Below, piece by piece: positions 45,635-54,741 of a stretch of DNA of 64,000 nt. A program made the translations under genes and the position numbers. The number at the start of each line of letters is the position of its first letter. Position 1 is the stretch's first letter. Under the pieces are notes generated by a model. It ran no database searches. It was not told the DNA's origin and was given only the letters and a program-made list of their open reading frames with translations. The stretch is from Salinarimonas rosea DSM 21201. Its GTDB lineage: Bacteria > Pseudomonadota > Alphaproteobacteria > Rhizobiales > Beijerinckiaceae. Where the stretch lies: contig NZ_AUBC01000014.1 of the NCBI RefSeq assembly GCF_000429045.1, positions 62,001-126,000 of the forward strand, written 5' to 3'.

Positions 45635-46510
45635 ATGAGCCACCCCCTGCGCATCGTCCCCGACCCCGCCGACCCGCGTCTCACCCGCAGGGTGACCGGC
45701 GTCGACGAGGCCGGCCGCCCGGTCGAGACCGCCGTCACCGTGGAGCGCGGGCTGACGCTGTACCTCAACGCCCAGGAGATCGTCACGATGATGACGATCG
45801 GCGACTATCCCGAGTACCTGGCGATCGGCTACCTTCTCAACCAGAACATGCTCCACCCCGACGACGTGGTCACGCAGGTGGAGTACGACGAGGATCTCGA
45901 GGTCGTCGTCGTGCGCACCGAGCGCGAGACCGATTTCGAGGACAAGCTGCGCAAGCGCACCCAGACCTCCGGCTGCGCCCAGGGCACCGCCTTCGGGGAC
46001 CTGATGGAGGCGCTCGACGAGATCGTGCTGCCGCAGGCGACCCTGCGCACCTCCTGGCTCTACCGGCTCACCCACGCCATCAACACGACGCCCTCGCTCT
46101 ACCTCGAGGCGGGGGCGATCCACGGCTGCGTGCTCGCGCGGGAGGACCAGCCGCTGGTCTACATGGAGGACGTCGGCCGCCACAACGCCGTGGACAAGAT
46201 CGCCGGCTGGATGTTCCGCGAAGGCGAGAACGGCGTCGACAAGATCTTCTACACGACCGGCCGGCTCACCTCGGAAATGGTGATCAAGACCGTGCGCATG
46301 GGCATCCCCATCCTGGTCTCGCGCTCGGGCTTCACCGCCTGGGGCGTCGAGCTCGCCCGGCGCACGGGTCTGACACTGATCGGGCGTGCGCGCGGCAAGC
46401 GCTTCGTGGCGCTCGCGGGCGAGGAGCGGATCGTGTTCGACCAGGACCTCGCCTATGTCGGCGAGGAGAGCGCGAAGTCGCGGCGCAAGGGAGCCGGCGG
46501 TGACGATTGA
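45635..46510 (+). CDS. fdhD: Formate dehydrogenase accessory sulfurtransferase FdhD
   Basis: A 291-residue protein. It shows [32 protein letters not shown], the active-site loop QTSGCAQGT (single catalytic Cys form), [30 protein letters not shown], and [28 protein letters not shown]. FdhD passes sulfur from a cysteine desulfurase to the molybdenum centre of formate dehydrogenase. The start is 13 bases after the FRG partner gene. It overlaps mobA by 11 bases. No formate dehydrogenase subunit gene is in the window. Confidence 0.95.
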   Translation: MSHPLRIVPDPADPRLTRRVTGVDEAGRPVETAVTVERGLTLYLNAQEIVTMMTIGDYPEYLAIGYLLNQNMLHPDDVVTQVEYDEDLEVVVVRTERETDFEDKLRKRTQTSGCAQGTAFGDLMEALDEIVLPQATLRTSWLYRLTHAINTTPSLYLEAGAIHGCVLAREDQPLVYMEDVGRHNAVDKIAGWMFREGENGVDKIFYTTGRLTSEMVIKTVRMGIPILVSRSGFTAWGVELARRTGLTLIGRARGKRFVALAGEERIVFDQDLAYVGEESAKSRRKGAGGDD

Positions 46511-47165
46511 GACGCATCCCCCGACGCTCGGCGTCCTCCTCGCCGGCGGGCTGGCGCGGCGCATGGGCGGCGGCGACAAGCCGCTGCGGACGATCGGCGG
46601 GCGCACGATCCTCGATCGCGCCATCGAGCGGCTGGCGCCGCAATGCGACGGGCTCGTGCTCAACGCCAACGGCGACCCGGCGCGCTTCGCCGGCACCGGC
46701 CTGACAGTGGTGGCAGATACGGTGGAGGGCTTCGCCGGGCCACTCGCGGGCGTGCTCGCCGGGCTCGACTGGGCGGCGGCGCACCGGCCGGAGATCGCCT
46801 ACGTCGCGACGCTCGCCGCCGATACGCCCTTCGTCCCGCACGATTTCGTCTCGCGGCTCCACGCGGCGCGGGAGGCCGCGGGCACGCCGCTCGCCTGCGC
46901 CGAGAGCGGCGGGCGCACGCATCCGACGAACGCGCTCTGGCGGGTGGACCTGCGCGAGGACCTGCGCCATGCGCTCGTCGTCGAGGACATGCGCAAGATC
47001 GACCGCTGGACGGCGCGCCACGGCATCGCCCACGCGTCCTGGTCGGCCGAGCCGATCGACCCGTTCTTCAACGCCAACACTCCCGAGGACATCGCCGAGG
47101 CGGAGCGGCTCCTCGCCGCGGCGGGCCAGGCCGGAACGGCTCCGAAAGGCGGCGCAAGATCTTGA
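46500..47165 (+). CDS. mobA: Molybdenum cofactor guanylyltransferase MobA
   Basis: A 221-residue enzyme starting at GTG 46500 inside the fdhD end. The nucleotidyltransferase motif [17 protein letters not shown] is clear, then [12 protein letters not shown] and LAADTPFVP with the metal-binding Asp. The end [17 protein letters not shown] is the MobA signature. It attaches GMP to the molybdenum cofactor to give the bis-MGD form needed by formate dehydrogenases. Cotranscribed with fdhD. Confidence 0.95.
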   Translation: MTIETHPPTLGVLLAGGLARRMGGGDKPLRTIGGRTILDRAIERLAPQCDGLVLNANGDPARFAGTGLTVVADTVEGFAGPLAGVLAGLDWAAAHRPEIAYVATLAADTPFVPHDFVSRLHAAREAAGTPLACAESGGRTHPTNALWRVDLREDLRHALVVEDMRKIDRWTARHGIAHASWSAEPIDPFFNANTPEDIAEAERLLAAAGQAGTAPKGGARS

Positions 47166-47223
47166 AAGCGGTGCCGTTTCGCGGCATGGATGGCGGACCG
47201 AAAAAGTCCGGGAGGACACCCCG

Positions 47224-47400
47224 ATGAAAGCCTTCCTCTCCTCGCTCGTCGTCGCCCTCGTCGTCGCCGTCGGCGCCGCCTGGCTGCTCGAGACTACCTA
47301 TCAGTCCACCGCCGCGGACGCCTATGCGACGACCGGTGCGCGCGTCGGCGATCCGGGCCACAACCTCGTCGGCACGGACTGGTACTCGTCCCGCAGCTGA
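47224..47400 (+). CDS. Small membrane-anchored hypothetical protein
   Basis: A 58-residue protein with one hydrophobic helix (AFLSSLVVALVVAVGAAWLL) and a short exported tail ending DWYSSRS. The ATG at 47224 follows GGGAGG. It lies between mobA and the converging moeA. Its place in the Moco/FdhD set suggests a link with formate dehydrogenase, but no function is known. Confidence 0.7.
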   Translation: MKAFLSSLVVALVVAVGAAWLLETTYQSTAADAYATTGARVGDPGHNLVGTDWYSSRS

Positions 47401-47406
47401 GGACGC

Positions 47407-48660
47407 TCACGCCAGCGTGGCGTAGGGCAGGAACGCCACCGTCTCGCCCTGCGCGACGCGCGTCACCTCCTCGGGGAGCTCGACGAGCCCGCTCGTCTGC
47501 GTCAGCGAGGTGATCACGCCCGCGCCCTCGCGCGGGTGCTTGCGGGCGACGAGGCCGCCCGTCGCGTCCGGCGCGAGCGTGCAGCGCACGTACTCGCGCC
47601 GGCCCGCCTTCTTGGCGTAGGCGAAGCCGGCGCGCACGGGGAAGGACGTCGGCGGCCGCCAGGCCTCCCCGGCGAGCCGCGCGATCAGCGGGCGCGCCAG
47701 CACCGCGAAGGTCACGAACACCGCCGCCGGGTTCCCGGGCAGGCCGATGAAGGCCTTGCCCTCGACCACGCCCAGCGCCACCGGCCGGCCCGGCTTGATG
47801 CCAACCCGCCAGAAGGTGAGCGCGCCGGCCGCCTCCACCGCCGCCTTCACGTGGTCCTCCTCGCCGGTGGAGACGCCGCCGGAGGTGATCAGCATGTCGA
47901 CCTCCTCCGCCGCCGCGGCCAGCGCCGAAGAGACCGCCTCGCGCCGGTCCGGCAGGATGCCGAGGTCGCGCACGACGCAGCCGGCGCGGCGTGCGAGTGC
48001 CATCAGCATGAAGCGGTTGGCGTCGTAGAGCGCGGCCGGGCCGAGCGGCTCGCCGGGCGCCACGAGTTCGTCGCCCGTGGAGAACACGCCGAGCGTCAGC
48101 GGCGCGCGCACGGCCACCTCGGCGATCCCGAGCCCGGCGAGGAGCGCGAGGTCGCGCGGGCCGATGCGGTGGCCGGCCGGCAGCGCCAGCGCGCCGGCCT
48201 CGATGTCCTCGCCGGCGGGGCGCGCGTTGGCGCCGGGCTTCAGGCCCGCCGGCAGCACCACGTCGCCTTCCTCGCGCACGGTGTCCTCCTGCATGAAGAC
48301 CGTGTCGAAGCCGTCGGGCATCGCCGCGCCGGTGAAGATGCGCAGGGCCGTCCCGCCGGATTCGCCCCCGCCGGGCGCCGCGCCGGCGGGCAGGCGCCCC
48401 GCCACCGGCAGGCGCGTCTCGCCGCCGGGCGCGAGGTCGGCATGGCACACGGCGTAGCCGTCGACCGCCGCGTTGAAGAAGGGCGGCAGCGGGATCGGCG
48501 CCGACAGGTCGTCGGCGAGCACGCGGCCGTCCGCCGCGACGAGGGGGACGCGCTCGACGCGCGCCACCGGCGCGATCCGCGCGGCGATGAGCGCGCGTGC
48601 CTCGTCGACCCGCATCGGCGCGCCGCCGAAGGCGAAGCAATCGTCGGAGAGCTGGGCCAT
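47407..48660 (-). CDS. moeA: Molybdopterin molybdotransferase MoeA (Glp type)
   Basis: A 417-residue enzyme with the full domain set: PPFFNAAVDGYAVCHADL, TGAAMPDGFDTVFMQED, LTLGVFSTGDELVAPGEPLG, ITSGGVSTGEEDHVKAAVE and FIGLPGNPAAVFVTFAVLARPL. It inserts molybdenum into adenylylated molybdopterin. It reads with mobB, 13 bases downstream of the mobB stop. It is the third MoeA-like protein in 10 kb, and the only one of standard architecture. Confidence 0.95.
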   Translation of the reverse strand: MAQLSDDCFAFGGAPMRVDEARALIAARIAPVARVERVPLVAADGRVLADDLSAPIPLPPFFNAAVDGYAVCHADLAPGGETRLPVAGRLPAGAAPGGGESGGTALRIFTGAAMPDGFDTVFMQEDTVREEGDVVLPAGLKPGANARPAGEDIEAGALALPAGHRIGPRDLALLAGLGIAEVAVRAPLTLGVFSTGDELVAPGEPLGPAALYDANRFMLMALARRAGCVVRDLGILPDRREAVSSALAAAAEEVDMLITSGGVSTGEEDHVKAAVEAAGALTFWRVGIKPGRPVALGVVEGKAFIGLPGNPAAVFVTFAVLARPLIARLAGEAWRPPTSFPVRAGFAYAKKAGRREYVRCTLAPDATGGLVARKHPREGAGVITSLTQTSGLVELPEEVTRVAQGETVAFLPYATLA

Positions 48661-48673
48661 CGATCTCGCTCCT

Positions 48674-49237
48674 TCAGCCGCGGGCCGGTTTCAGCCGGGC
48701 GGGTGGCGGCACCTCGGCGAGGGCGACGCACAGCGCGTCGCGATCGACCGCCTCGCGCAGGGCGATGTCGGCGATCGCCTCCACGTCGTCGAGCGGCACC
48801 ACCGGCACGGGCGCATCCGCCAGAGCGACGTCGCTCGCGATCGCGCGCACGGCAGGCGCCTGCCCGTAGAGATGCGGCTTGCCGTTCGCCGCCCGGAAGA
48901 CCTCGATCTTCGGGTGCCCCCAGGCCTTGAACCCCTCGACGACGACGAGATCGACCGGCGCGAGCCGCGCGAGCAGCGCCCCGAGCGGCGGCTCCTCCTC
49001 GCCCGGCGCGTATTCCCGCATCAGGGCGAAGCGTCGCCCGGAGGCGACGAGCACCTCCCGCGCCCCGGCGGCGCGATGCGTGTGGCTGTCCTTCCCCGGC
49101 CGGTCGATGTCGAAGGCGTGGTGGGCGTGCTTCACCGTCGACACCTCGACGCCGCGGGCGACGAGGGCCGGGATGAGCTTCGCGAGAAGCGTCGTCTTGC
49201 CCGCACCGCTCCATCCGGCGAGCCCGATCACGCGCAT
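48674..49237 (-). CDS. mobB: Molybdopterin-guanine dinucleotide biosynthesis adapter MobB
   Basis: A 187-residue GTP-binding protein (191 if ATG 49249 is used). Walker A is GWSGAGKTTLLAKL; VKHAHHAFDIDRPGKDSHTHRAAGA and VVVEGFKAWGHPKIEVFR are MobB hallmarks. It supports MobA in forming the guanine dinucleotide cofactor. First gene of a mobB-moeA unit reading left. Confidence 0.94.
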   Translation of the reverse strand: MRVIGLAGWSGAGKTTLLAKLIPALVARGVEVSTVKHAHHAFDIDRPGKDSHTHRAAGAREVLVASGRRFALMREYAPGEEEPPLGALLARLAPVDLVVVEGFKAWGHPKIEVFRAANGKPHLYGQAPAVRAIASDVALADAPVPVVPLDDVEAIADIALREAVDRDALCVALAEVPPPARLKPARG

Positions 49238-49999
49238 GGCATCTTCCACGTCCTTGCCGACGAACCGGCGACGGTTCTAGCGCGCGCGCAGACGCTTGTC
49301 GCGGGGGAACGAGTTCCGCGGGTGCGTCGGGCGAGGAGGCCCGGAATCCGAAGGCGCGGCGGGCCGAAGAAGCGTGTTGTTCCGGTGGCGGAATGGACGC
49401 TCACGTCTGAATGAAAGTTGCGACGGTCTTCTGTGCACGCTCCGGCAAGTTTTGTGTTTCCGCCGTAGTTCGGCGGTATAGACACGATCTGCAGGAGATG
49501 AGCACTTATTCAAGAAGCCAACGTATATTCAAAATTTTCCCCGACCGAGGTTTAGCAAATAAGTCTAAATCTTGACCGGTTACATTATCTATACTACTAT
49601 CTCTCGTATAATTTGTCGGATATCAGCGAATTTACTTATGTGAGACTGCTCAAAAATTACAATCTGGTGGATCTGATTCTGATCTTCGCTGCGGCAAATC
49701 TGCTCATGCGCCGGGTCAATGCAGCTGTTGTTGTGCGGACTGTCGAGGGGAGTGGACCTCGTGCCGACGACTCGATCGACGACGCGACGCTATAGCCCCT
49801 GCGACGTCGCCCGGGGCCGCTTCGCCCTCGACGGCGTCGCCGAGGAGGATCCGACATTCCGGTAGACGCCGGCGGGACGCTGATCTCCGCCGCCGACGGC
49901 ACGTCCGTCTGGCTGATCGGCACGACGGGCGTGCAGCCGGATCAATGGGCCTTCGTGTGAGGCGGGGCGGGCGCCCGAGCCCGCCCCGCTTTCGCGGGC
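49238..49999. other. AT-rich intergenic stretch, 762 bp, with a gene remnant
   Basis: Bases 49430-49720 are strikingly AT-rich for this genome and hold no solid gene. A broken coding remnant occupies about 49716-49960 (listed separately). An inverted repeat (GCGGGGCGGGC with GCCCGCCCCGC, about 49962-49990) follows. The change in composition suggests a past insertion or loss. Confidence 0.5.
49716..49960 (+). pseudogene. Frameshifted C-terminal remnant of an unknown protein
   Basis: Three frames each give a sensible short stretch in order: VNAAVVVRTVEGSGPRADDSIDDATL, then YSPCDVARGRFALDGVAEEDP, then DIPVDAGGTLISAADGTSVW and GVQPDQWAFV before a TGA at 49958. Together they read as one beta-rich protein end broken by two single-base shifts near 49793 and 49856. 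Upstream sequence is AT-rich and not clearly coding. No family is assigned. Confidence 0.4.
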
Positions 50000-50137
50000 T
50001 CAGCCCTTCTTCTTGGGCGGGCTCGCGGCGGCGGGGGAGAGGTTGCCCTTGGCGAAGCCCGTGGGCGCCGCGGCGGGCTCCTTCTTCGTCTTGGGCTTGC
50101 GGACTTCCTTGTTGCCGCGCATCTGACCCTTGGCCAT
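50000..50137 (-). CDS. Small basic protein, 45 residues
   Basis: From the ATG at 50137 it reads MAKGQMRGNKEVRKPKTKK, then EPAAAPTGFAKGNLSPAAAS and PPKKKG. The lysine-rich pattern resembles small conserved basic proteins of Rhizobiales of unknown role. Upstream on its strand is AGGAGAGAA, a good ribosome site. It is too short to find by length alone. Nucleic-acid binding is possible from its charge. Confidence 0.65.
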   Translation of the reverse strand: MAKGQMRGNKEVRKPKTKKEPAAAPTGFAKGNLSPAAASPPKKKG

Positions 50138-50456
50138 GGTTCTCTCCTCGATCGCCGGTCCGCGGATGCGGCCGGCAGGGCTTGCTGGGGCGGGTGGTCG
50201 TCCTCGCGTGCCGGACGGCGCGCGGCCGGCGGTCAGTCGCAGCGCGGCGCGGTGCGCCGCCTGTGCTCGCCGAGCGCCTGCGTGTGGGCGGGGCCGTCGC
50301 CGCCGCGATGTCCGGACATGGAGGCTCCTGGGGAGAGGGCTGCGAGCCGGCGGGGTGGGCGTCCACCGCGAGGGGCCGGATCTCTCACCTCTCCGGGCCG
50401 ATGATGAGCGCCTTCGCGGCCGCGCACAAGCACAATCGCGGGCGCCGCCGTCGCGG
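50138..50456. other. Intergenic region, 319 bp, with one possible micro-ORF
   Basis: A 28-codon reading frame on the minus strand (50233-50319, MSGHRGGDGPAHTQALGEH) has AGGAG 6 bases before its ATG. It may be a real short gene but has no other support. Nothing else is seen. Confidence 0.3.
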
Positions 50457-51353
50457 TCACGGGACCGACGGCGGCACCCGTCCCCGCCGCGCCACGGCCC
50501 GCTCGCGCAGGAAGATGTACACCCCCGCCGCCACGATGATCCCCGCGCCCAGCATCAGCGCCGGGCGCGGCACGTCGCCGAAGACGAGCCAGCCGAGCAC
50601 GGCGGCGAAGAACAGGAGCGTGTACTGGTAGGGCACGATGGTCGCCGCGTCGGCGAGCTTGAAGGCGCGATTGACCGCGATGTGGCCGATCATCGAGAGC
50701 ACGCCGAGCAGCGCGAGCAGGCCGAGATCGATCGGGCTCGGCGCGACCCAGGCGAAGGGCGCGAGCACGAGCCCGGCCGCCCCGGCGCCCGCCGTCTGCC
50801 AGAGCACGAGCGTGGTGTCGGGCGTGCCGCGCAGGACGCGCGAGAGCAGCATCATGCCCGCGAAGGCGAGCGAGCCCACGATCGACACCCCCGCCGCCGG
50901 CGAGATCGTCGCACGCGAGGGCTCGAGCGCGATCACCACGCCGACGAAGCCGACCGCGATGGCGCTCCAGCGCCGCCAGCCGACCCGCTCCCCGAGTACC
51001 AGCGGCGAGAGCGCCGCGACCCAGATCGGCGCGGCCATCCAGTAGGTCAGCACGTCGGCGAGCGGCAGGTTCGCCACGGCGACGTAGAAGCAGAACACCT
51101 CGAGCGTCGAGAGCGCGACGCGCAGCGCCTGCAGGCGCGGGCGATCCGGCCGCAGCAGCGCCGCCGGGCTCGTGCGCATCAGGAAGGGCGCGAGCACGAC
51201 GAGCGCCGCGAGGCTGCGGATCAGGAGCACCTGCCCGGCGGAATAGGTGGCGACCAGCCACTTGCCCAGCGTGTCGTTCACCGCGAACAGGAGCATCGCC
51301 AGGAGCATCACGAGGATGCCGGCGCGCGCGCCGGATGTCGTCGGGGCTGTCAT
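50457..51353 (-). CDS. DMT superfamily transporter (EamA family)
   Basis: A 298-residue membrane protein with ten helices in two EamA repeats. The first begins ILVMLLAMLLFAVNDTLGKWLVATYSAGQVLLIRS, the second near VSIVGSLAFAGMMLLSRVLRG, with IGHIAVNRAFKLADAATIVPYQYTLLFFAAVLGWLVFGD as in RhaT/EamA exporters. It likely exports an amino acid, metabolite or drug; the substrate cannot be read. It stands alone. Confidence 0.92.
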   Translation of the reverse strand: MTAPTTSGARAGILVMLLAMLLFAVNDTLGKWLVATYSAGQVLLIRSLAALVVLAPFLMRTSPAALLRPDRPRLQALRVALSTLEVFCFYVAVANLPLADVLTYWMAAPIWVAALSPLVLGERVGWRRWSAIAVGFVGVVIALEPSRATISPAAGVSIVGSLAFAGMMLLSRVLRGTPDTTLVLWQTAGAGAAGLVLAPFAWVAPSPIDLGLLALLGVLSMIGHIAVNRAFKLADAATIVPYQYTLLFFAAVLGWLVFGDVPRPALMLGAGIIVAAGVYIFLRERAVARRGRVPPSVP

Positions 51354-51579
51354 CGTCGGGACGCTCGGAGCGGGCGTGAGGGAGGCCGAATCGCTGTCGG
51401 CGGCGCCAGCCTACCCGCGGCCGGGCACGCCCGAAACGCGCGCGCGTGCACGGCTCCCCCGCGCAGCGCGCGCCGGTCGGGGCGGGACGGCGGCGTCAGC
51501 GTTCCGTTAAGCCGCCTCCGGTAGATCCGGTCGGGACGGCTCGACGTCGGGCTGCGATGGAGGACGCGAGGGCGCGCTC

Positions 51580-51972
51580 ATGCTCGGCAACTACTTCCGC
51601 TACGACGGCCGGATCGGGCGGCTCGACTTCGCCCTGCGCGGCTCGCTGATCGCGGTTGCGTGCTTCGTCGGCACGCTTCTCGTCTTCGCGGCGATCGAGC
51701 CGTACGGCCGCGGCGACGCCCGGCCGGCGGGCGTGGGGCTCGCGGCAATGGCGGCCCTCGTGGCGCTCGTCTACGTCTATGTCGTGGGCTCGACCGCGGT
51801 GACCGTGCAGCGGCTGCGCGATGCGGGGAGGCCCGCCTGGTGGGCGGTGTGGCAGCTCGCCATCCTGGCCTCGGGCTTCCTGGTCGGCCCGCTGGCGCTG
51901 CTCTTCTGGGTGTGCGCGTTCGTCTGGCTCGCGACGGCGCCGACCGCGGCCGCGCCGTCGGCGAGCACCTGA
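51580..51972 (+). CDS. DUF805 membrane protein
   Basis: A 130-residue protein that begins with the DUF805 pattern NYFRYDGRIGRLDFALRG, where the R-x-x-Y-x-x-R-x-x-R-x-x-[FY] cluster precedes the first helix. Three to four hydrophobic helices follow, with VQRLRDAGRPAWW between helices two and three (the R-L-x-D-x-G motif). The function of the family is unknown. Confidence 0.92.
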   Translation: MLGNYFRYDGRIGRLDFALRGSLIAVACFVGTLLVFAAIEPYGRGDARPAGVGLAAMAALVALVYVYVVGSTAVTVQRLRDAGRPAWWAVWQLAILASGFLVGPLALLFWVCAFVWLATAPTAAAPSAST

Positions 51973-52092
51973 CGCGCCGGCGTCGCCCGGCGCACCCGCC
52001 GCCTCTTGCCCCGCGACGCCCGCGCACGCACATTGGGCGAACAACGCCGCGCGCGCGACCGACGCCGCCCCGGATCCCGGAGAGAAGACGCC

Positions 52093-53259
52093 ATGAGAGC
52101 CGCCATCGTGGGCTGGGCCCACACGCCCTTCGGCAAGCAGGACGCCGAGACCGTCGAGAGCCTGATCGTGCGCGTCGCCCGCGAGGCGCTCGCCCATGCG
52201 GAGATCGGCCCGGAGGACATCGACGAGATCGTTCTCGGCCACTTCAACGCGGGCTTCTCGGCGCAGGACTTCACCGCGGGCCTCGTGCTCCAGGCCTCCG
52301 ACCTGTTCCGCTTCAAGCCGGCGACGCGCGTCGAGAACGCCTGCGCCACCGGCTCCGCCGCCGTGCAGCAGGCGTTGAAGACGATCGAGGCCGGGCGCGC
52401 GCGGCGCGTCCTCGTGGTCGGCGTCGAGCAGATGACGACGACGTCGGGGCCGGAGATCGGCAAGAACCTGCTCAAGGCCTCCTACCTGCCCGAGGACGGC
52501 GACACGCCGGGGGGCTTCGCCGGGGTCTTCGGCAAGATCGCCGCCGCCTACTTCCAGCGCTGGGGCGACCAGTCGGACGCGCTCGCCGGCATCGCGGCGA
52601 AGAACCACGCCAACGGCGTCGACAATCCCTACGCCCAGATGCGCAAGGATCTCGGCTTCGCCTTCTGCCGCGCCGAGAGCGAGAAGAACCCCTTCGTCGC
52701 CGGGCCGCTGAAGCGCACCGACTGCTCGCTCGTGTCGGACGGCGCAGCGGCGCTCGTCATCGCCGACATGGACAGCGCCATGACCATGCCGCGCGCCGTC
52801 GGCTTCCGCGCAACGGCGCACGCGCAGGACTTCCTGCCGATGTCCAAGCGCGACATCCTGAAGTTCGAGGGCTGCGCGGTGGCCTGGCAGCGGGCGCTGG
52901 CGGAGGCGGGGGTGACGCTCGACGACCTCTCCTTCGTCGAGACGCACGACTGCTTCACCATCGCCGAGCTGATCGAGTACGAGGCGATGGGGCTCGTGCC
53001 GGAAGGGCAGGGCGCCCGCGCCGTGGCCGAGGGCTGGACGCGCAAGGACGGCAAGCTCCCCGTGAACCCGTCCGGCGGCCTCAAGGCCAAGGGGCACCCG
53101 ATCGGCGCCACCGGCGTCTCGATGCACGCGCTCTCCGCCATGCAGCTCGTCGGCGAGGCCGGCGGGATCCAGGTGAAGGACGCGCGGCTCGGCGGCATCT
53201 TCAACATGGGCGGTGCGGCGGTGGCGAACTACGTCTCGGTGCTCGAGCGGGTGCGGTGA
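52093..53259 (+). CDS. Thiolase family protein (acetyl-CoA acetyltransferase-like)
   Basis: A 388-residue thiolase of the SCP-x-like branch. The nucleophile Cys is in RVENACATGSAAV, the second-half His in VETHDCFTIAE, and GGLKAKGHPIGATG is the C-terminal catalytic loop. It condenses or cleaves acyl-CoA; chain length is not predictable. The ATG at 52093 was chosen over upstream arginine-rich sequence. Its 3' end overlaps the converging sirtuin gene by 31 bases. Confidence 0.93.
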   Translation: MRAAIVGWAHTPFGKQDAETVESLIVRVAREALAHAEIGPEDIDEIVLGHFNAGFSAQDFTAGLVLQASDLFRFKPATRVENACATGSAAVQQALKTIEAGRARRVLVVGVEQMTTTSGPEIGKNLLKASYLPEDGDTPGGFAGVFGKIAAAYFQRWGDQSDALAGIAAKNHANGVDNPYAQMRKDLGFAFCRAESEKNPFVAGPLKRTDCSLVSDGAAALVIADMDSAMTMPRAVGFRATAHAQDFLPMSKRDILKFEGCAVAWQRALAEAGVTLDDLSFVETHDCFTIAELIEYEAMGLVPEGQGARAVAEGWTRKDGKLPVNPSGGLKAKGHPIGATGVSMHALSAMQLVGEAGGIQVKDARLGGIFNMGGAAVANYVSVLERVR

Positions 53260-54002
53260 GGGGGCGCCGACCTCTCCTGAGAGGGGGCGTCGGGGCCCAG
53301 GACGTCCTCCACCCAGCGCGGCACGGTCTCGCTGGCGCGGCCGTAATCCGCCGCGTCGAACAGATGGGCGGTGTCGGACGGCTCGAGGTTGATCTCGCGC
53401 GTGGCGATCCCCGCCCGGCGCGCGGCACCGACGAGGCCGGCGGCGGGATAGACGGCGCCGGAGGTGCCGATGGCGACGAAGAGGTCCGCCGCCATCAGCC
53501 GCTCCTCGATCTCGTCGAGGTGGAACGGGATCTCGCCGAACCAGACGACGTTCGGGCGCAGGACTCCGGTGCGCCCGCAGGCGCCGCAGGCGTCCGCCGT
53601 CGAGAGGTCCGAACGGACCTCCGTCACCGCCTCGCAGGCGACGCAGCGCGCCTCGAGCAGCGCGCCGTGCATGTGCAGCACCTCGCGATGGCCGGCGCGC
53701 TCGTGCAGGTCGTCGATGTTCTGCGTGACGAGCGTGAGCCGCCCGCCCCGCGCGGCGAGGCCGGCCTCGAGCCGCGCCAGCGCATGGTGTGCGGGGTTCG
53801 GCTCGGCCGCGAGCAGGTTGCGGCGGCGCGCGTCGTAGAAGGCCTGCACCGTGTCCGGATCGCGGGCGAAGGCTTCCGGAGTGGCGAGCGTCATGGGATC
53901 GAACGCGGCCCAGATGCCGCCCACGTCGCGGAAGGTGCCGAGCCCGCTTTCGGCGGAGATCCCGGCGCCGGTGAGGATGAAGACGTGATCGAGGCGCTGC
54001 AT
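53229..54002 (-). CDS. cobB: NAD-dependent protein deacylase (sirtuin, CobB-like)
   Basis: A 257-residue sirtuin. It has LTGAGISAESGLGTFRD, VTQNIDDLHERAG, the catalytic His in MHGALLEARC, four zinc Cys (CVAC and CGAC spaced by about 20 residues) and RPNVVWFGEIP. It removes acyl groups from lysines using NAD. In the substrate pocket YDARRR matches the Tyr/Arg pair of desuccinylase-type sirtuins. The last ten codons overlap the thiolase gene antisense. Confidence 0.93.
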   Translation of the reverse strand: MQRLDHVFILTGAGISAESGLGTFRDVGGIWAAFDPMTLATPEAFARDPDTVQAFYDARRRNLLAAEPNPAHHALARLEAGLAARGGRLTLVTQNIDDLHERAGHREVLHMHGALLEARCVACEAVTEVRSDLSTADACGACGRTGVLRPNVVWFGEIPFHLDEIEERLMAADLFVAIGTSGAVYPAAGLVGAARRAGIATREINLEPSDTAHLFDAADYGRASETVPRWVEDVLGPDAPSQERSAPPHRTRSSTET

Positions 54003-54044
54003 GGCCCCATGCTAGATCATTCCGACCCGACCGGGGAGGGGACG

Positions 54045-54554
54045 ATGCGTTTGAGACCCGCCACCAGCGCCGACCTGCCGACCCTGCGCGCCTGGGACGA
54101 CGACCCGGACATCGCCGCCTCGAGCGGGGCCGACGACGCGTACGATTGGGCCGCGGAGATTCCGCGCGTGGTCGACTGGCGCGAGATCCTGATCTTCGAG
54201 GCGCAGGGCCGGCCGGTCGGCGTCCTCGTCTCGATCGACCCGGCGCGGGAGGAGAGCCATTATTGGGGCGACTGCGGCCCGGGGCTGCGGGCGCTGGACG
54301 TCTGGATCGGCGCGGCCTCCGATCGCGGGCGCGGCTTCGGCGCGGCGATGATGCGCCTCGCCCTGGAACGCTGCTTCGCCGACCCGTCCGTCACGGCGGT
54401 GCTGCTCGACCCGCTGGCCGAGAACGTCCGCGCCTGCCGCTTCTACGAGCGTCTGGGCTTCCGCGCGGTGGAACGGCGGTTGTTCGGGGAGGACGATTGC
54501 GTGGTCTACCGGCTGGAGCGGGAGGCGTGGGAGAACGCGTCTCCTTCGCCGTGA
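54045..54554 (+). CDS. GNAT family N-acetyltransferase (AAC(6')-like)
   Basis: A 169-residue acetyltransferase. It starts MRLRPATSADLPTLRAWDDDPDIAAS, has ALDVWIGAASDRGRGFGAAMMRLALERCF with the acetyl-CoA loop R-G-x-G-x-G/A, and ends RACRFYERLGFRAVERR. The layout resembles aminoglycoside 6'-acetyltransferases and siderophore-type acyltransferases; similarity alone does not show resistance. It starts 42 bases from the divergent sirtuin gene. Confidence 0.9.
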   Translation: MRLRPATSADLPTLRAWDDDPDIAASSGADDAYDWAAEIPRVVDWREILIFEAQGRPVGVLVSIDPAREESHYWGDCGPGLRALDVWIGAASDRGRGFGAAMMRLALERCFADPSVTAVLLDPLAENVRACRFYERLGFRAVERRLFGEDDCVVYRLEREAWENASPSP

Positions 54555-54559
54555 GAGAG

Positions 54560-54741
54560 GGGGAGCGGCGGGATCGCTCCTCCCCCATCGGGGGAGGTGG
54601 ATCGGCGGCGAAGCCGACGAGACGGAGGGGGTGCGCCGCAGGCGCGTTCGGCGACAGCCGAAATAGGACGCGTCGAGCCGGGGGACCCCGCCCCTGGCTC
54701 GCTCCGCTCGCCGTCCCCGCCCCGATGGGGCGGGAGCGCGC
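54560..54741. repeat. REP/RUP-like palindromic intergenic block
   Basis: A run of short stems separated by a few bases: CCTCCCCC-ATC-GGGGGAGG (54579-54597), then GGCGGCGAAGCCG-like and GCGCCGCAGGCGC-like elements, and CCCGCCCC-GAT-GGGGCGGG (54716-54734). Order and style match the composite palindromic units common between alphaproteobacterial genes. It separates two converging genes. Confidence 0.6.

Noticed and set aside
49613..49795. A 60-residue AT-rich frame as an intact gene
   Set aside because: Its last part matches the reading of a broken remnant and its first part lies in AT-rich sequence without clear coding signal.
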